A stretch of 64,000 nt of DNA from Spartobacteria bacterium (GTDB lineage Bacteria > Verrucomicrobiota > Verrucomicrobiia > Chthoniobacterales > UBA6821): NCBI GenBank assembly GCA_947471565.1, contig CANIVT010000008.1:39498-103497 (forward strand), given 5' to 3'. Position numbers and translations under genes: made by a program. The notes under the pieces are model-generated. The model was not told where the DNA came from, did no database searches, and saw nothing but the letters and a program-made list of their open reading frames with translations. Of the stretch, positions 27,114-34,124 are shown in pieces; positions within the stretch are counted from its first letter, which is position 1; the number at the start of each line of letters is the position of its first letter.

Positions 27114-29104
27114 TCGGGCTTCTGATTCTTGGAGGCTTTCTGTTCCTTGCGGTAGGAAGAACTCTTGATCAGGTTGTCAAACTGGACCGAGGGGGGGAGA
27201 GGATCCTCCTTGCGCATCGACTTGGGCAGCTGAGGTCTGAGGCGATCCTGAGCATTGTATTTTTTGTAGCGTTCCTTCTCCCACTTGTTGAGCGGGTCGT
27301 CGAAGAGTTCCTCGTATTGGGTGTGCAGGGAGAGGGCACGGTCGTATTCCGCCGTCGCGGAGATGTAGTTGAAAAGGGCCTGAAGGACGGAGGTCTGTGC
27401 CTGAAGAAGTTGGACCTGTGCATTGATGACGTCCAACTGAACGCCTGCGCCGGCATCAAGACGCTCCCGGGATAGACGGAGGGCCTCGGCGGCCTGCTCC
27501 ACGGTGGTTCGCTGGCTTTCGATCGTTTCCTTGGCTTGGCGCAGATTAGAGATCGCTGTCTGCACCTCAGTGACGACGCTACGAACCGCATTATCATAGG
27601 CGATCTTGGCGTTCTGCATGGTCGCTTTGGCCTGCTTGACGGAGCCGTAGGTGGCAAGGCTGTCCCAGATGGCCCAGCTACCTGTTGCACCGAAGAACCA
27701 TCCCTCGATGGTTTCCGTGAGGCTCTGGTCATACTTGTAGCTCTGGATCTGGTAACCTCCGTTGGCATTGATTGTGGGGAGCCAACCCGAGATGGCGGCA
27801 GTGACCTGCTTGGCGGTCACGAGGATGTTGAACCGCTGTGCCTTGAGGGAGGGATTACGCTGGAGGGCCGTGTGGATCGAGGCATTGTCATCGATCTTGC
27901 GCGGGTAGTACCCCAGCTCCCCGGTGACATCAATCGGCAGCTTCATGTTCTGCAGGTTGGGGTAGTCCATGCCGATAAGCTGGATGAGCCTGAACATGGA
28001 GACACGTAGGTTGTTCTCAGCCGTGATGAGAGGAGGCATCGAGTTTGCCAGCTGGACCTGCGCCTGAAGCACATTGAAGCGAGGTACTGTCCCAGCATCA
28101 TAGCGACTCTGCTGGTCGGTGACCTGGGTCTTGTACAAGGCCACCTGTTGCTCATTGGCGATGACAAGTGCCCTGTTTAGGACGACCTGGTAGAACTGGC
28201 GAACCACGTCCGCCACCACTCTGTCGAGTGTCTGGCGAAGCTGGAAGTAGGCGATCTGCTCGGAGAGCTTTGCTGCCTCAGTGAGGGCAGGGGTTTTCCA
28301 TCCGTCATAAATCAGTTGGGTGCCCTGGAAATTAATGTTCCAGGCCTGATTCACCTGGACGCTGGGAATTCCCCCGCTGCTATAGCCAGGAGGCGTTTGC
28401 CCCTGCTGAATGTTGGGATCGAGCCAGGTATATGCAGGGGATGCCGTCACCCTTGGGAGTAGACCCGCTCGGACATTGACGAAATTGCCCGACGCACGCT
28501 GGATATTCTGGGCAGCCGTGAGGATGTCGGGATTGTGCGCAAGTGCGAATTGGACCACTTGGTCGATGTTCATCCGTTTTGCATCTTTGGCAATGATGTT
28601 GGGGACCACCTTATTGCCCGCCTTGGCCAGCGCCTCTGCAGACAGCGGGACGTCGTGGATGAGTTTCATTGTCTCATCGATCAGCCCGAAGTTGGTGGCT
28701 GTTGGTGTGGCCATCGGCACGGGGCCCGTCGTGGTGTCGGGCAGCGGTGCGGGAAGCGACTCAGGGGTCACGGGGTTTGTGATCATCGGGGCTTGGGGAA
28801 GCCCCGTATTCTCTGGGACCAACGGGAGATTGGTGAAGGTATTGGTTCCCGCATTCAGTCCGGTAGGCGGTGCCGGGGGATTAGTAGCCAGCGTGGGGGC
28901 GACGGATGCTGCCGTAGGCGAGAGGTCCGCAGGGGAGGGAAGATTGGTCGCCTCCACGGGGAGGTTCGTCAGGGACTGGTTCGTCGTCTGGGAGTCGACA
29001 GAGATCCCGCTGATGCTGGCATCGTTAGTGGCCGGTTGCTGCCCCGTGAGGTCGGCTGCAAGCATCGCCCATGCGGCAAGAATGGTGTAAGCGGGAGTCT
29101 TCAT
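27110..29104 (-). CDS. TolC-family outer membrane efflux protein with long N-terminal linker
   Basis: The 664-residue protein has a signal peptide (MKTPAYTILAAWAMLAADL), then a Thr/Pro/Asn-rich stretch of about 130 residues, then two outer membrane efflux domains (about 165-390 and 400-600) with helical hairpins such as RVVADVVRQFYQVVLNRALV and RQAKETIESQRTTVEQAAEA. It should form a trimeric export channel in the outer membrane. The ATG at 29104 overlaps the marR stop by 4 bases, which fixes the start; an upstream in-frame ATG lies within marR. The linker is unusual for TolC proteins. No adaptor or inner-membrane pump is adjacent. Confidence 0.9.
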   Translation of the reverse strand: MKTPAYTILAAWAMLAADLTGQQPATNDASISGISVDSQTTNQSLTNLPVEATNLPSPADLSPTAASVAPTLATNPPAPPTGLNAGTNTFTNLPLVPENTGLPQAPMITNPVTPESLPAPLPDTTTGPVPMATPTATNFGLIDETMKLIHDVPLSAEALAKAGNKVVPNIIAKDAKRMNIDQVVQFALAHNPDILTAAQNIQRASGNFVNVRAGLLPRVTASPAYTWLDPNIQQGQTPPGYSSGGIPSVQVNQAWNINFQGTQLIYDGWKTPALTEAAKLSEQIAYFQLRQTLDRVVADVVRQFYQVVLNRALVIANEQQVALYKTQVTDQQSRYDAGTVPRFNVLQAQVQLANSMPPLITAENNLRVSMFRLIQLIGMDYPNLQNMKLPIDVTGELGYYPRKIDDNASIHTALQRNPSLKAQRFNILVTAKQVTAAISGWLPTINANGGYQIQSYKYDQSLTETIEGWFFGATGSWAIWDSLATYGSVKQAKATMQNAKIAYDNAVRSVVTEVQTAISNLRQAKETIESQRTTVEQAAEALRLSRERLDAGAGVQLDVINAQVQLLQAQTSVLQALFNYISATAEYDRALSLHTQYEELFDDPLNKWEKERYKKYNAQDRLRPQLPKSMRKEDPLPPSVQFDNLIKSSSYRKEQKASKNQKPD

Positions 29105-29577
29105 CGATTGCAGGATGTGCAGTATTCGTGGATTTTGCCGTAAATGTCCAACCAAGCCCGTTGTTCCCCCGGGGAAAGCATTCCCATGACCTTTTCAAGG
29201 TTACCGATCATTTCCTGTCGGATTCCCTCGACGAGACGCGTGGCCTTAGGCGTTGGGGCGACCATGACTTGACGGCGATCCTTGATGCCGTGTGTTCGGC
29301 GGACATGGCCCAGTTTCTCCAGTCTCTGGACAAGTCCAGTCGCAGCGGGGGTGCTGTGGCCCATGAGTTCGGCGATGCGGCTCATGCCGGTAGGTCCATG
29401 GGAGCAGAGATGACCGAGAAGGAAAAACTGCGGAAAGGAGACTTTTCCGCGGGCAAGTTCACCCATCAGGGTCGTCAAAAAACGTCGCTGCATCACCATG
29501 ATCATGGAGGCCAAAGAGCCCACTTCCTCTCGGGATAGAGGCGTCGGTTGATCAGGGAGCGACTTCTGCTGAATCAT
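29101..29577 (-). CDS. MarR family transcriptional regulator
   Basis: The 158-residue protein has the winged helix-turn-helix of the MarR family: MSRIAELMGHSTPAATGLVQ near residue 65 as the recognition region, followed by the wing segment HGIKDRRQVMVAPT. It heads a unit with the TolC-type channel and pgeF, linked by 4-base overlaps. By analogy it represses its own unit until a small ligand is bound. A run of TTAGTTAGTTAA lies just before its start codon on the coding strand and could be part of an operator. Confidence 0.92.
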   Translation of the reverse strand: MIQQKSLPDQPTPLSREEVGSLASMIMVMQRRFLTTLMGELARGKVSFPQFFLLGHLCSHGPTGMSRIAELMGHSTPAATGLVQRLEKLGHVRRTHGIKDRRQVMVAPTPKATRLVEGIRQEMIGNLEKVMGMLSPGEQRAWLDIYGKIHEYCTSCNR

Positions 29578-29604
29578 TAAGGTGATTAACTAACTAACAG
29601 GATG
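29578..29604 (-). promoter_or_regulatory. Candidate operator region of marR
   Basis: On the minus strand the bases before the marR ATG read CTGTTAGTTAGTTAATCACC, with GTTA repeated every four bases. MarR operators are usually AT-rich inverted repeats close to the start codon, so the place fits, but the dyad is imperfect. This is only a candidate. Confidence 0.25.
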
Positions 29605-29655
29605 TGGTCTCTGCAACAGTCCGTCAATCACAGCCGGCCAACTCAGATTCTTCCC

Positions 29656-30090
29656 TTACCGCTTCACGATGTCTCCCGTGCTAACCGAGCCCTCCTCAAC
29701 CTCCGCAGCAAAGCAGGGGGGCTGAACCTCCGCGACTTTGAGTCTGCTGACGGGATACTCTTTGGAGGTCACGATCAAGGTATCTCCCGTACGGACGAGT
29801 GTCCCGGGCGCCAGTTCGGCGATCACGTAACTTGAGTCGTTGGAAACACTCCGAATCGTTCCCACTTCCAACAAGGGAGCTGCCTTGGGGGGAGGAGTGG
29901 TCCTCTTTCTTTCAAGGAGTTTCCAGGGTGGCCAAAGTGAAGTCGACTGGGATGATGCAGGATGAGTGGGCGCAGTAGCAGCCGGGGTATCCGGTTTTTT
30001 CGAACGATGAGGCGAGTGAAGTAACGAGCAGGCGGCCAAGCCCAGAAAGGCCATTAACACAGTCATCAGCTTGGCGCCATGTCGGATCAC
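29656..30090 (-). CDS. Lipoprotein with C-terminal SH3-like domain
   Basis: The 144-residue protein has a lipoprotein signal with a basic start, MIRHGAKLMTVLMAFLGLAAC, whose lipobox cysteine is residue 21. A Pro/Ser/Thr/Lys linker follows, and the last 70 residues form a beta-rich domain with VIAELAPGTLVRTGDTLIV and EVEEGSVSTGDIVKR. The closing EG-x-GD-V pattern is like the C-terminal domain of FlgT-type and other surface proteins. The GTG at 30090 is chosen because AAGAAAG precedes it and it gives a normal signal peptide; a TTG at 30153 would add a tail without signal character. Function is not known. Confidence 0.72.
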   Translation of the reverse strand: MIRHGAKLMTVLMAFLGLAACSLLHSPHRSKKPDTPAATAPTHPASSQSTSLWPPWKLLERKRTTPPPKAAPLLEVGTIRSVSNDSSYVIAELAPGTLVRTGDTLIVTSKEYPVSRLKVAEVQPPCFAAEVEEGSVSTGDIVKR

Positions 30091-30211
30091 GGCTTCTTTC
30101 TTGATCCCGAAAATCACGGAAAGCAACCCCGACCAGCTGGCCCGGTTGCTCAATCATCATCCGGATCGGCTTGCCGGCATCCCACCTCACGCCGCATAAC
30201 TCTCGGTATCC

Positions 30212-31084
30212 ATGTCATCCGCCGTCGCCTTTCTTGGACCCGAGGGAACATTTTCCCATTTAGTTGCCTTGCGCCGTTATCCGAAGCGGTCGGGACTTCC
30301 CTGCGCCACAATCACCGAGGTCTTCCATGCGGTGCGGTCCGGGCATGCTGGCTGCGGAATCGTCCCGATCGAGAACTCTTCCGGCGGCACCATCACCGAG
30401 ACAGTAGACCTGCTGATCGAGCAGGCCGGCCATCTCGAGATCTCGGAGGAACTTGCTCTTGATGTACGCCTCGCCCTGCTTGGGAAAAAGGGAACCGCCT
30501 TTAAGGCCCTCCGCAAACTCTACTCCCATGTCATGCCGCTGAGGCATCACCGCGGCTGGGTTCGCGAGAATCTTCCCTCCGTGCAGATGATCGAGAGCGC
30601 CAGCACGGCCGAGGCAGCGAAAAAGGCTTCGCTCTCGGCCACCTCCGCAGCCCTTGCGGCTCCGGGAGCCGCCGAACTCTATGGACTCTCGGTCCTTAGG
30701 TTCCCCGTTCGTCCCGAGGCGGTCAACGTGACCCACTTCTTTGTCATTGTTCCTTCGGACAGTTCGAAATCCTCTTCCGCTTCTTCGGCGAGTAACCGAT
30801 CCAAGACGGCCGTGGTCGCCGCGCTTCCGCAGACTCCGGGAAGCCTTCACCGTTTTCTGGGGCCCTTTGCCCGTGCCGGTGCCAATCTCTGCCGTATCGT
30901 CTCGCGTCCCGTCCCCGGTCAGCCTGAGACGTATGTTTTCTATCTGGAGGTCGAGGGGGCCCTTTCCGAGCCGGCCGTTCAAAAGGCCCTTTCGGGTGCC
31001 CGTAAAATGGCCGTCAGGATCCAGCCCCTCGGATCCTACCCTTCGAGACCCCGCTATCGGACACCGTTGAAAACCTCCCACTGA
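30212..31084 (+). CDS. pheA: Prephenate dehydratase
   Basis: PheA converts prephenate to phenylpyruvate for phenylalanine. The 290-residue protein has the dehydratase domain (about 1-185) with FLGPEGTFSH at the start and IVPIENSSGGTITETVD near residue 50, and an ACT domain (about 205-280) for phenylalanine feedback. No chorismate mutase domain is present. The normally invariant TRF motif reads THF here (T174, H175, F176), which is clear in the DNA as ACC CAC TTC. The rest of the protein is normal, so it is probably active, but the change is worth testing. tolB begins 18 bases later. Confidence 0.92.
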   Translation: MSSAVAFLGPEGTFSHLVALRRYPKRSGLPCATITEVFHAVRSGHAGCGIVPIENSSGGTITETVDLLIEQAGHLEISEELALDVRLALLGKKGTAFKALRKLYSHVMPLRHHRGWVRENLPSVQMIESASTAEAAKKASLSATSAALAAPGAAELYGLSVLRFPVRPEAVNVTHFFVIVPSDSSKSSSASSASNRSKTAVVAALPQTPGSLHRFLGPFARAGANLCRIVSRPVPGQPETYVFYLEVEGALSEPAVQKALSGARKMAVRIQPLGSYPSRPRYRTPLKTSH

Positions 31085-31102
31085 CTTGTCACCATTCCGC
31101 TT

Positions 31103-32242
31103 ATGAGATTACCGATCCTTCTCACGCTTCTCACCCTTTCATTTGCGCAGGTCATCCGTGCCGAGGCGCCGACAATCACTGTCCGCAAAAGCGATGCGCT
31201 TAACTTGGCTTTGGCTGTTATCGGGGGCAGCGAGGGTGCCGCTGTCTCCAAGGTCCTGCAGAACGACCTGACCCTGGCCGGCTGGTTTTCGCTAGCCCCC
31301 TCGGGACTCGCCAACATCACGGTTACCGGCACTGCAGCTGGCGGCATCCTGCAAGGGACCGTAAAGAAAGGGAACGAAGTTGTTCTCTCCAAGGCCTACA
31401 GTGGCAGTGCCCGTGTGGCAGCCCATCGGTTCGCCGACGACATCGTGGAGACCCTCACCGGGCACAAGGGGATCGCCAGCACCACCATTGCCTTCATCAG
31501 CAACCGCACGGGCCGCAAGGAGGTCTACCTCGCCGACTACGACGGGGCCAATGGCCGTCAGATCACCCATGACAACGGCCTGAGTGTCTCCCCGGCCCTG
31601 AGCCCTGATGGCCGCAAGCTCGCCTACACCGGTTATCAGGCGGGATACGCTGACATCTACCTGATCGATCTGGTTTCCGGGTCCCGCGTCCGTCTCGTGA
31701 AGTTCCCTGGAACCAATTCCGGAGCCCGCTTCGCCCCCAGCGGAGGCCGCTTAGCCTGCTCGGTCAGCAAGGATGGCAATCCCGAAATCTACGTGGTCAG
31801 TCTTGGTGGTGGCGCCAGTCGCATCACCCGCGGCCGTGGAGCGAAGTCCTGCCCCACCTGGTCGCCCGACGGTGGGGAGATCATCTACGCCTGTGACGAG
31901 ACGGGAACTCCCCAACTCTTCCGTGTCTCCTCCTCGGGAGGATACGGCCGCCAGATCCCGACCGGGTTTGGCTATTGCAGCGAGCCGAGTTGGTCGCCCG
32001 ACGGGCAGCGACTTGCTTTCAATGTCCGCTCAGGAGGAGGATTTTCCATCGCGGTGCTCGACCTGAACGGTGGCGGTGCCCGGATCGTGGGACAGGGGGA
32101 AAACCCCGTCTGGGGAGCCGACTCCCGCCATCTGATCTACAGTACGGGCGGCACCATCTCCCTGCTCGATGTCCCTACCGGGAAGTCCTTCCCCGTCGTA
32201 AGCAACCTTGGCAAGGTCACCGAGCCGACCTGGTCGAGGTAG
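31103..32242 (+). CDS. tolB: Tol-Pal system beta-propeller protein TolB
   Basis: TolB is a periplasmic protein that joins Pal to the Tol complex and keeps the outer membrane tied during division. The 379-residue protein has a signal peptide (residues 1-20, ending VIRAEA), a short N-terminal domain and a six-bladed propeller with the repeated PALSPDGRKLAYTG and PSWSPDGQRLAFNV type motifs. It is somewhat shorter than the usual 430 residues. tolA, tolQ, tolR and pal are not in this window. Confidence 0.88.
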   Translation: MRLPILLTLLTLSFAQVIRAEAPTITVRKSDALNLALAVIGGSEGAAVSKVLQNDLTLAGWFSLAPSGLANITVTGTAAGGILQGTVKKGNEVVLSKAYSGSARVAAHRFADDIVETLTGHKGIASTTIAFISNRTGRKEVYLADYDGANGRQITHDNGLSVSPALSPDGRKLAYTGYQAGYADIYLIDLVSGSRVRLVKFPGTNSGARFAPSGGRLACSVSKDGNPEIYVVSLGGGASRITRGRGAKSCPTWSPDGGEIIYACDETGTPQLFRVSSSGGYGRQIPTGFGYCSEPSWSPDGQRLAFNVRSGGGFSIAVLDLNGGGARIVGQGENPVWGADSRHLIYSTGGTISLLDVPTGKSFPVVSNLGKVTEPTWSR

Positions 32243-32331
32243 GCCCCCAGACTACACGGTCGCCCTTTTGGAACACTTTTTCAAATTAAGGGATTGCCAG
32301 AGGGGCCCGTCTCTGAAATCTTCCACCCCCC

Positions 32332-32547
32332 ATGCCTAAAGCCATCGCCCGCAGCAAAACCAAGAAGTCCGTGGCCAAGCGTTTCAAGCTGACCGCCACG
32401 GGCAAGGTCGTTCGGTCGAAGGCCGGCCGGCGTCACCTTCTCCAGTCCAAGAGCTCCAAGCGCAAGCGCAAGCTCGGGAAGCAGGTCGTTGTCGATGACA
32501 CCGACGTTGCACGCGTGAAGGCGAACCTGCCTTTCGGCCTCCGATAG
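32332..32547 (+). CDS. rpmI: 50S ribosomal protein L35
   Basis: L35 is a small basic protein of the large ribosomal subunit. The 71-residue sequence starts MPKAIARSKTKKSVAKRFK and has the conserved GRRHLLQSKSSKRKRKL block, at normal length. It precedes rplT by 128 bases, the usual pairing, but infC, which normally precedes rpmI, is not here; tolB stands in its place. The leader before the ATG is C-rich and has no Shine-Dalgarno. Confidence 0.97.
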   Translation: MPKAIARSKTKKSVAKRFKLTATGKVVRSKAGRRHLLQSKSSKRKRKLGKQVVVDDTDVARVKANLPFGLR

Positions 32548-32644
32548 AGCATAGACGATCCGAGGATCTGGCCGGAATTCTTCCGGTCTGCCCGGGCGGG
32601 TGAGATCCCGGATCGACACACAACAAACAGCCTGCCCGATGAGG

Positions 32645-32666
32645 CCCGCCGTGTCACAGCGGCGGG
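32645..32666 (+). promoter_or_regulatory. Hairpin just upstream of rplT, candidate leader element
   Basis: CCCGCCG at 32645-32651 and CGGCGGG at 32660-32666 form a perfect 7-base stem with an 8-base loop, ending 9 bases before the rplT ATG. It covers the place where a ribosome-binding site would lie. In several phyla L20 or the rpmI-rplT leader controls its own translation through such structures, so this is a candidate control element. Confidence 0.4.
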
Positions 32667-32675
32667 AATGACAGA

Positions 32676-33059
32676 ATGCCTAGAGCCACCAATTCCCCCG
32701 CGAGTCGCGCACGCCGCAAGCGGGTGATCGAAGAGGCCAGCGGATACCGCGGCCGCCGTTCCAAACTCTTCCGTTACGCCAAGGATGCCCGCATGAAGGG
32801 CAAGTACTGGGCGTACCGCGACCGCAAGACCCGCAAGCGCAACGTCCGTGCCCTCTGGATCACCCGTCTCAACGCGGCTGTCCGTGCCCAGGGCCTGACC
32901 TACAACCGCTTCATCGAGGGTCTCAAAGCCGCCAACATCCTGCTCGACCGCAAGGTCCTTTCGGACATCGCGATCCAGGACGAGGGTGCCTTCACCCAGA
33001 TCGTCGCCAAGGCCAAGGCCGCCTTCGAGGCGAAGCCCAAGGTCAAGGCAGCCGCTTAA
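32676..33059 (+). CDS. rplT: 50S ribosomal protein L20
   Basis: L20 is needed for early assembly of the large subunit and binds 23S rRNA. The 127-residue protein has the conserved ARRKRVIEEASGYRGRRSKL and YRDRKTRKRNVRALWI blocks. The C-terminus carries a short Lys/Ala/Pro extension. It lies between rpmI and pheS, a common bacterial order. Confidence 0.97.
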   Translation: MPRATNSPASRARRKRVIEEASGYRGRRSKLFRYAKDARMKGKYWAYRDRKTRKRNVRALWITRLNAAVRAQGLTYNRFIEGLKAANILLDRKVLSDIAIQDEGAFTQIVAKAKAAFEAKPKVKAAA

Positions 33060-33091
33060 GCGGACACCCCGGGCTTCCCCCGGATCACTCC

Positions 33092-34105
33092 GTGGAAACC
33101 CAGATCGAGCAACTTCGGGTCGAGGCGCTCTCCGCCATTGCGGAGGCGTCCGACGCCCTTGCCCTGAAAGAGGCACGCGTTCGCTACCTCGGGAAGACCG
33201 GATCGGTTTCCCTGCTGAGCGAGGGGATGAAGAACCTCTCCAAGGAGGAGCGTCCCGTCATGGGGAAACTCCTGAACGAACTCCGTACCGCCGTTACGGC
33301 CGCCCTCGACGAAAAGGAAGGAGCGCTCACCGCGGTTGCCGATGCCGCCGCCCTTGCCTCGATCGACACCTCCCTGCCCGGCACGGCGCCCGAGTCCGGA
33401 TCGCTCCATCCGCTGACCCTGCTGGTCGATCGCGCGGTGCAGATCTTTCGCCGGCTTGGCTTCGCGATTGCCGATGGTCCCGACATTGAGACCGAGTGGC
33501 ACTGCTTCGATGCGCTGAATACCCCGGCCGACCATCCGGCCCGCAACGAGCAGGACACCTTTTACCTTCCTGACGGACGTCTCTTGCGCACCCACACCTC
33601 ATCGATTCAGATCAGGACCATGGTGGCCAATCCGCCCCCGATCCGCATCATCGCCCCCGGCGCCGCCTATCGCCGCGATGAGGTCGACGCCACTCATCTG
33701 GCGCAGTTCACCCAGATGGAGGGACTCTATGTCGCCCCGGGCGTCAGTCTCGCGGACCTCAAAGGAACGATTGAATTCTTCTTCCGCGAGCTCTTCGGTC
33801 CCGGCACCGAGATCCGCTTCCGCCCCCATTTCTTCCCATTCACCGAGCCGAGCTACGAGATCGACCTGCGCACCGAGGCCCTCGGTGGCAAGTGGATGGA
33901 ACTCGCTGGCTGCGGCATGGTCGACCCCGCCGTCTTCGAGGAGGTCAACAAGCAGCGCGGCGACAACGCCTACGACCCAGAGAAGGTCAGCGGCTTCGCT
34001 TTCGGATTCGGCCTCGACCGCCTCGCCATGAATCTGACCGGTATCTCCGACATCCGGATGCTGACGGAGAACGACCTCCGGTTCCTTTCTCGCTTCACGG
34101 CCTAA
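33092..34105 (+). CDS. pheS: Phenylalanine-tRNA ligase alpha subunit
   Basis: PheS carries the catalytic core that charges tRNA-Phe. The 337-residue protein has an N-terminal coiled coil (about 1-85) and class II motifs: DIETEWHCFDALNTPADHP near residue 131, RTHTSSIQIRTM near 171 and the GFGLDRLAM motif 3 near 307. The start is a GTG at 33092. It lies 32 bases after rplT and 19 before pheT. Confidence 0.96.
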   Translation: METQIEQLRVEALSAIAEASDALALKEARVRYLGKTGSVSLLSEGMKNLSKEERPVMGKLLNELRTAVTAALDEKEGALTAVADAAALASIDTSLPGTAPESGSLHPLTLLVDRAVQIFRRLGFAIADGPDIETEWHCFDALNTPADHPARNEQDTFYLPDGRLLRTHTSSIQIRTMVANPPPIRIIAPGAAYRRDEVDATHLAQFTQMEGLYVAPGVSLADLKGTIEFFFRELFGPGTEIRFRPHFFPFTEPSYEIDLRTEALGGKWMELAGCGMVDPAVFEEVNKQRGDNAYDPEKVSGFAFGFGLDRLAMNLTGISDIRMLTENDLRFLSRFTA

Positions 34106-34124
34106 CGGAACGGAATCCACGACG

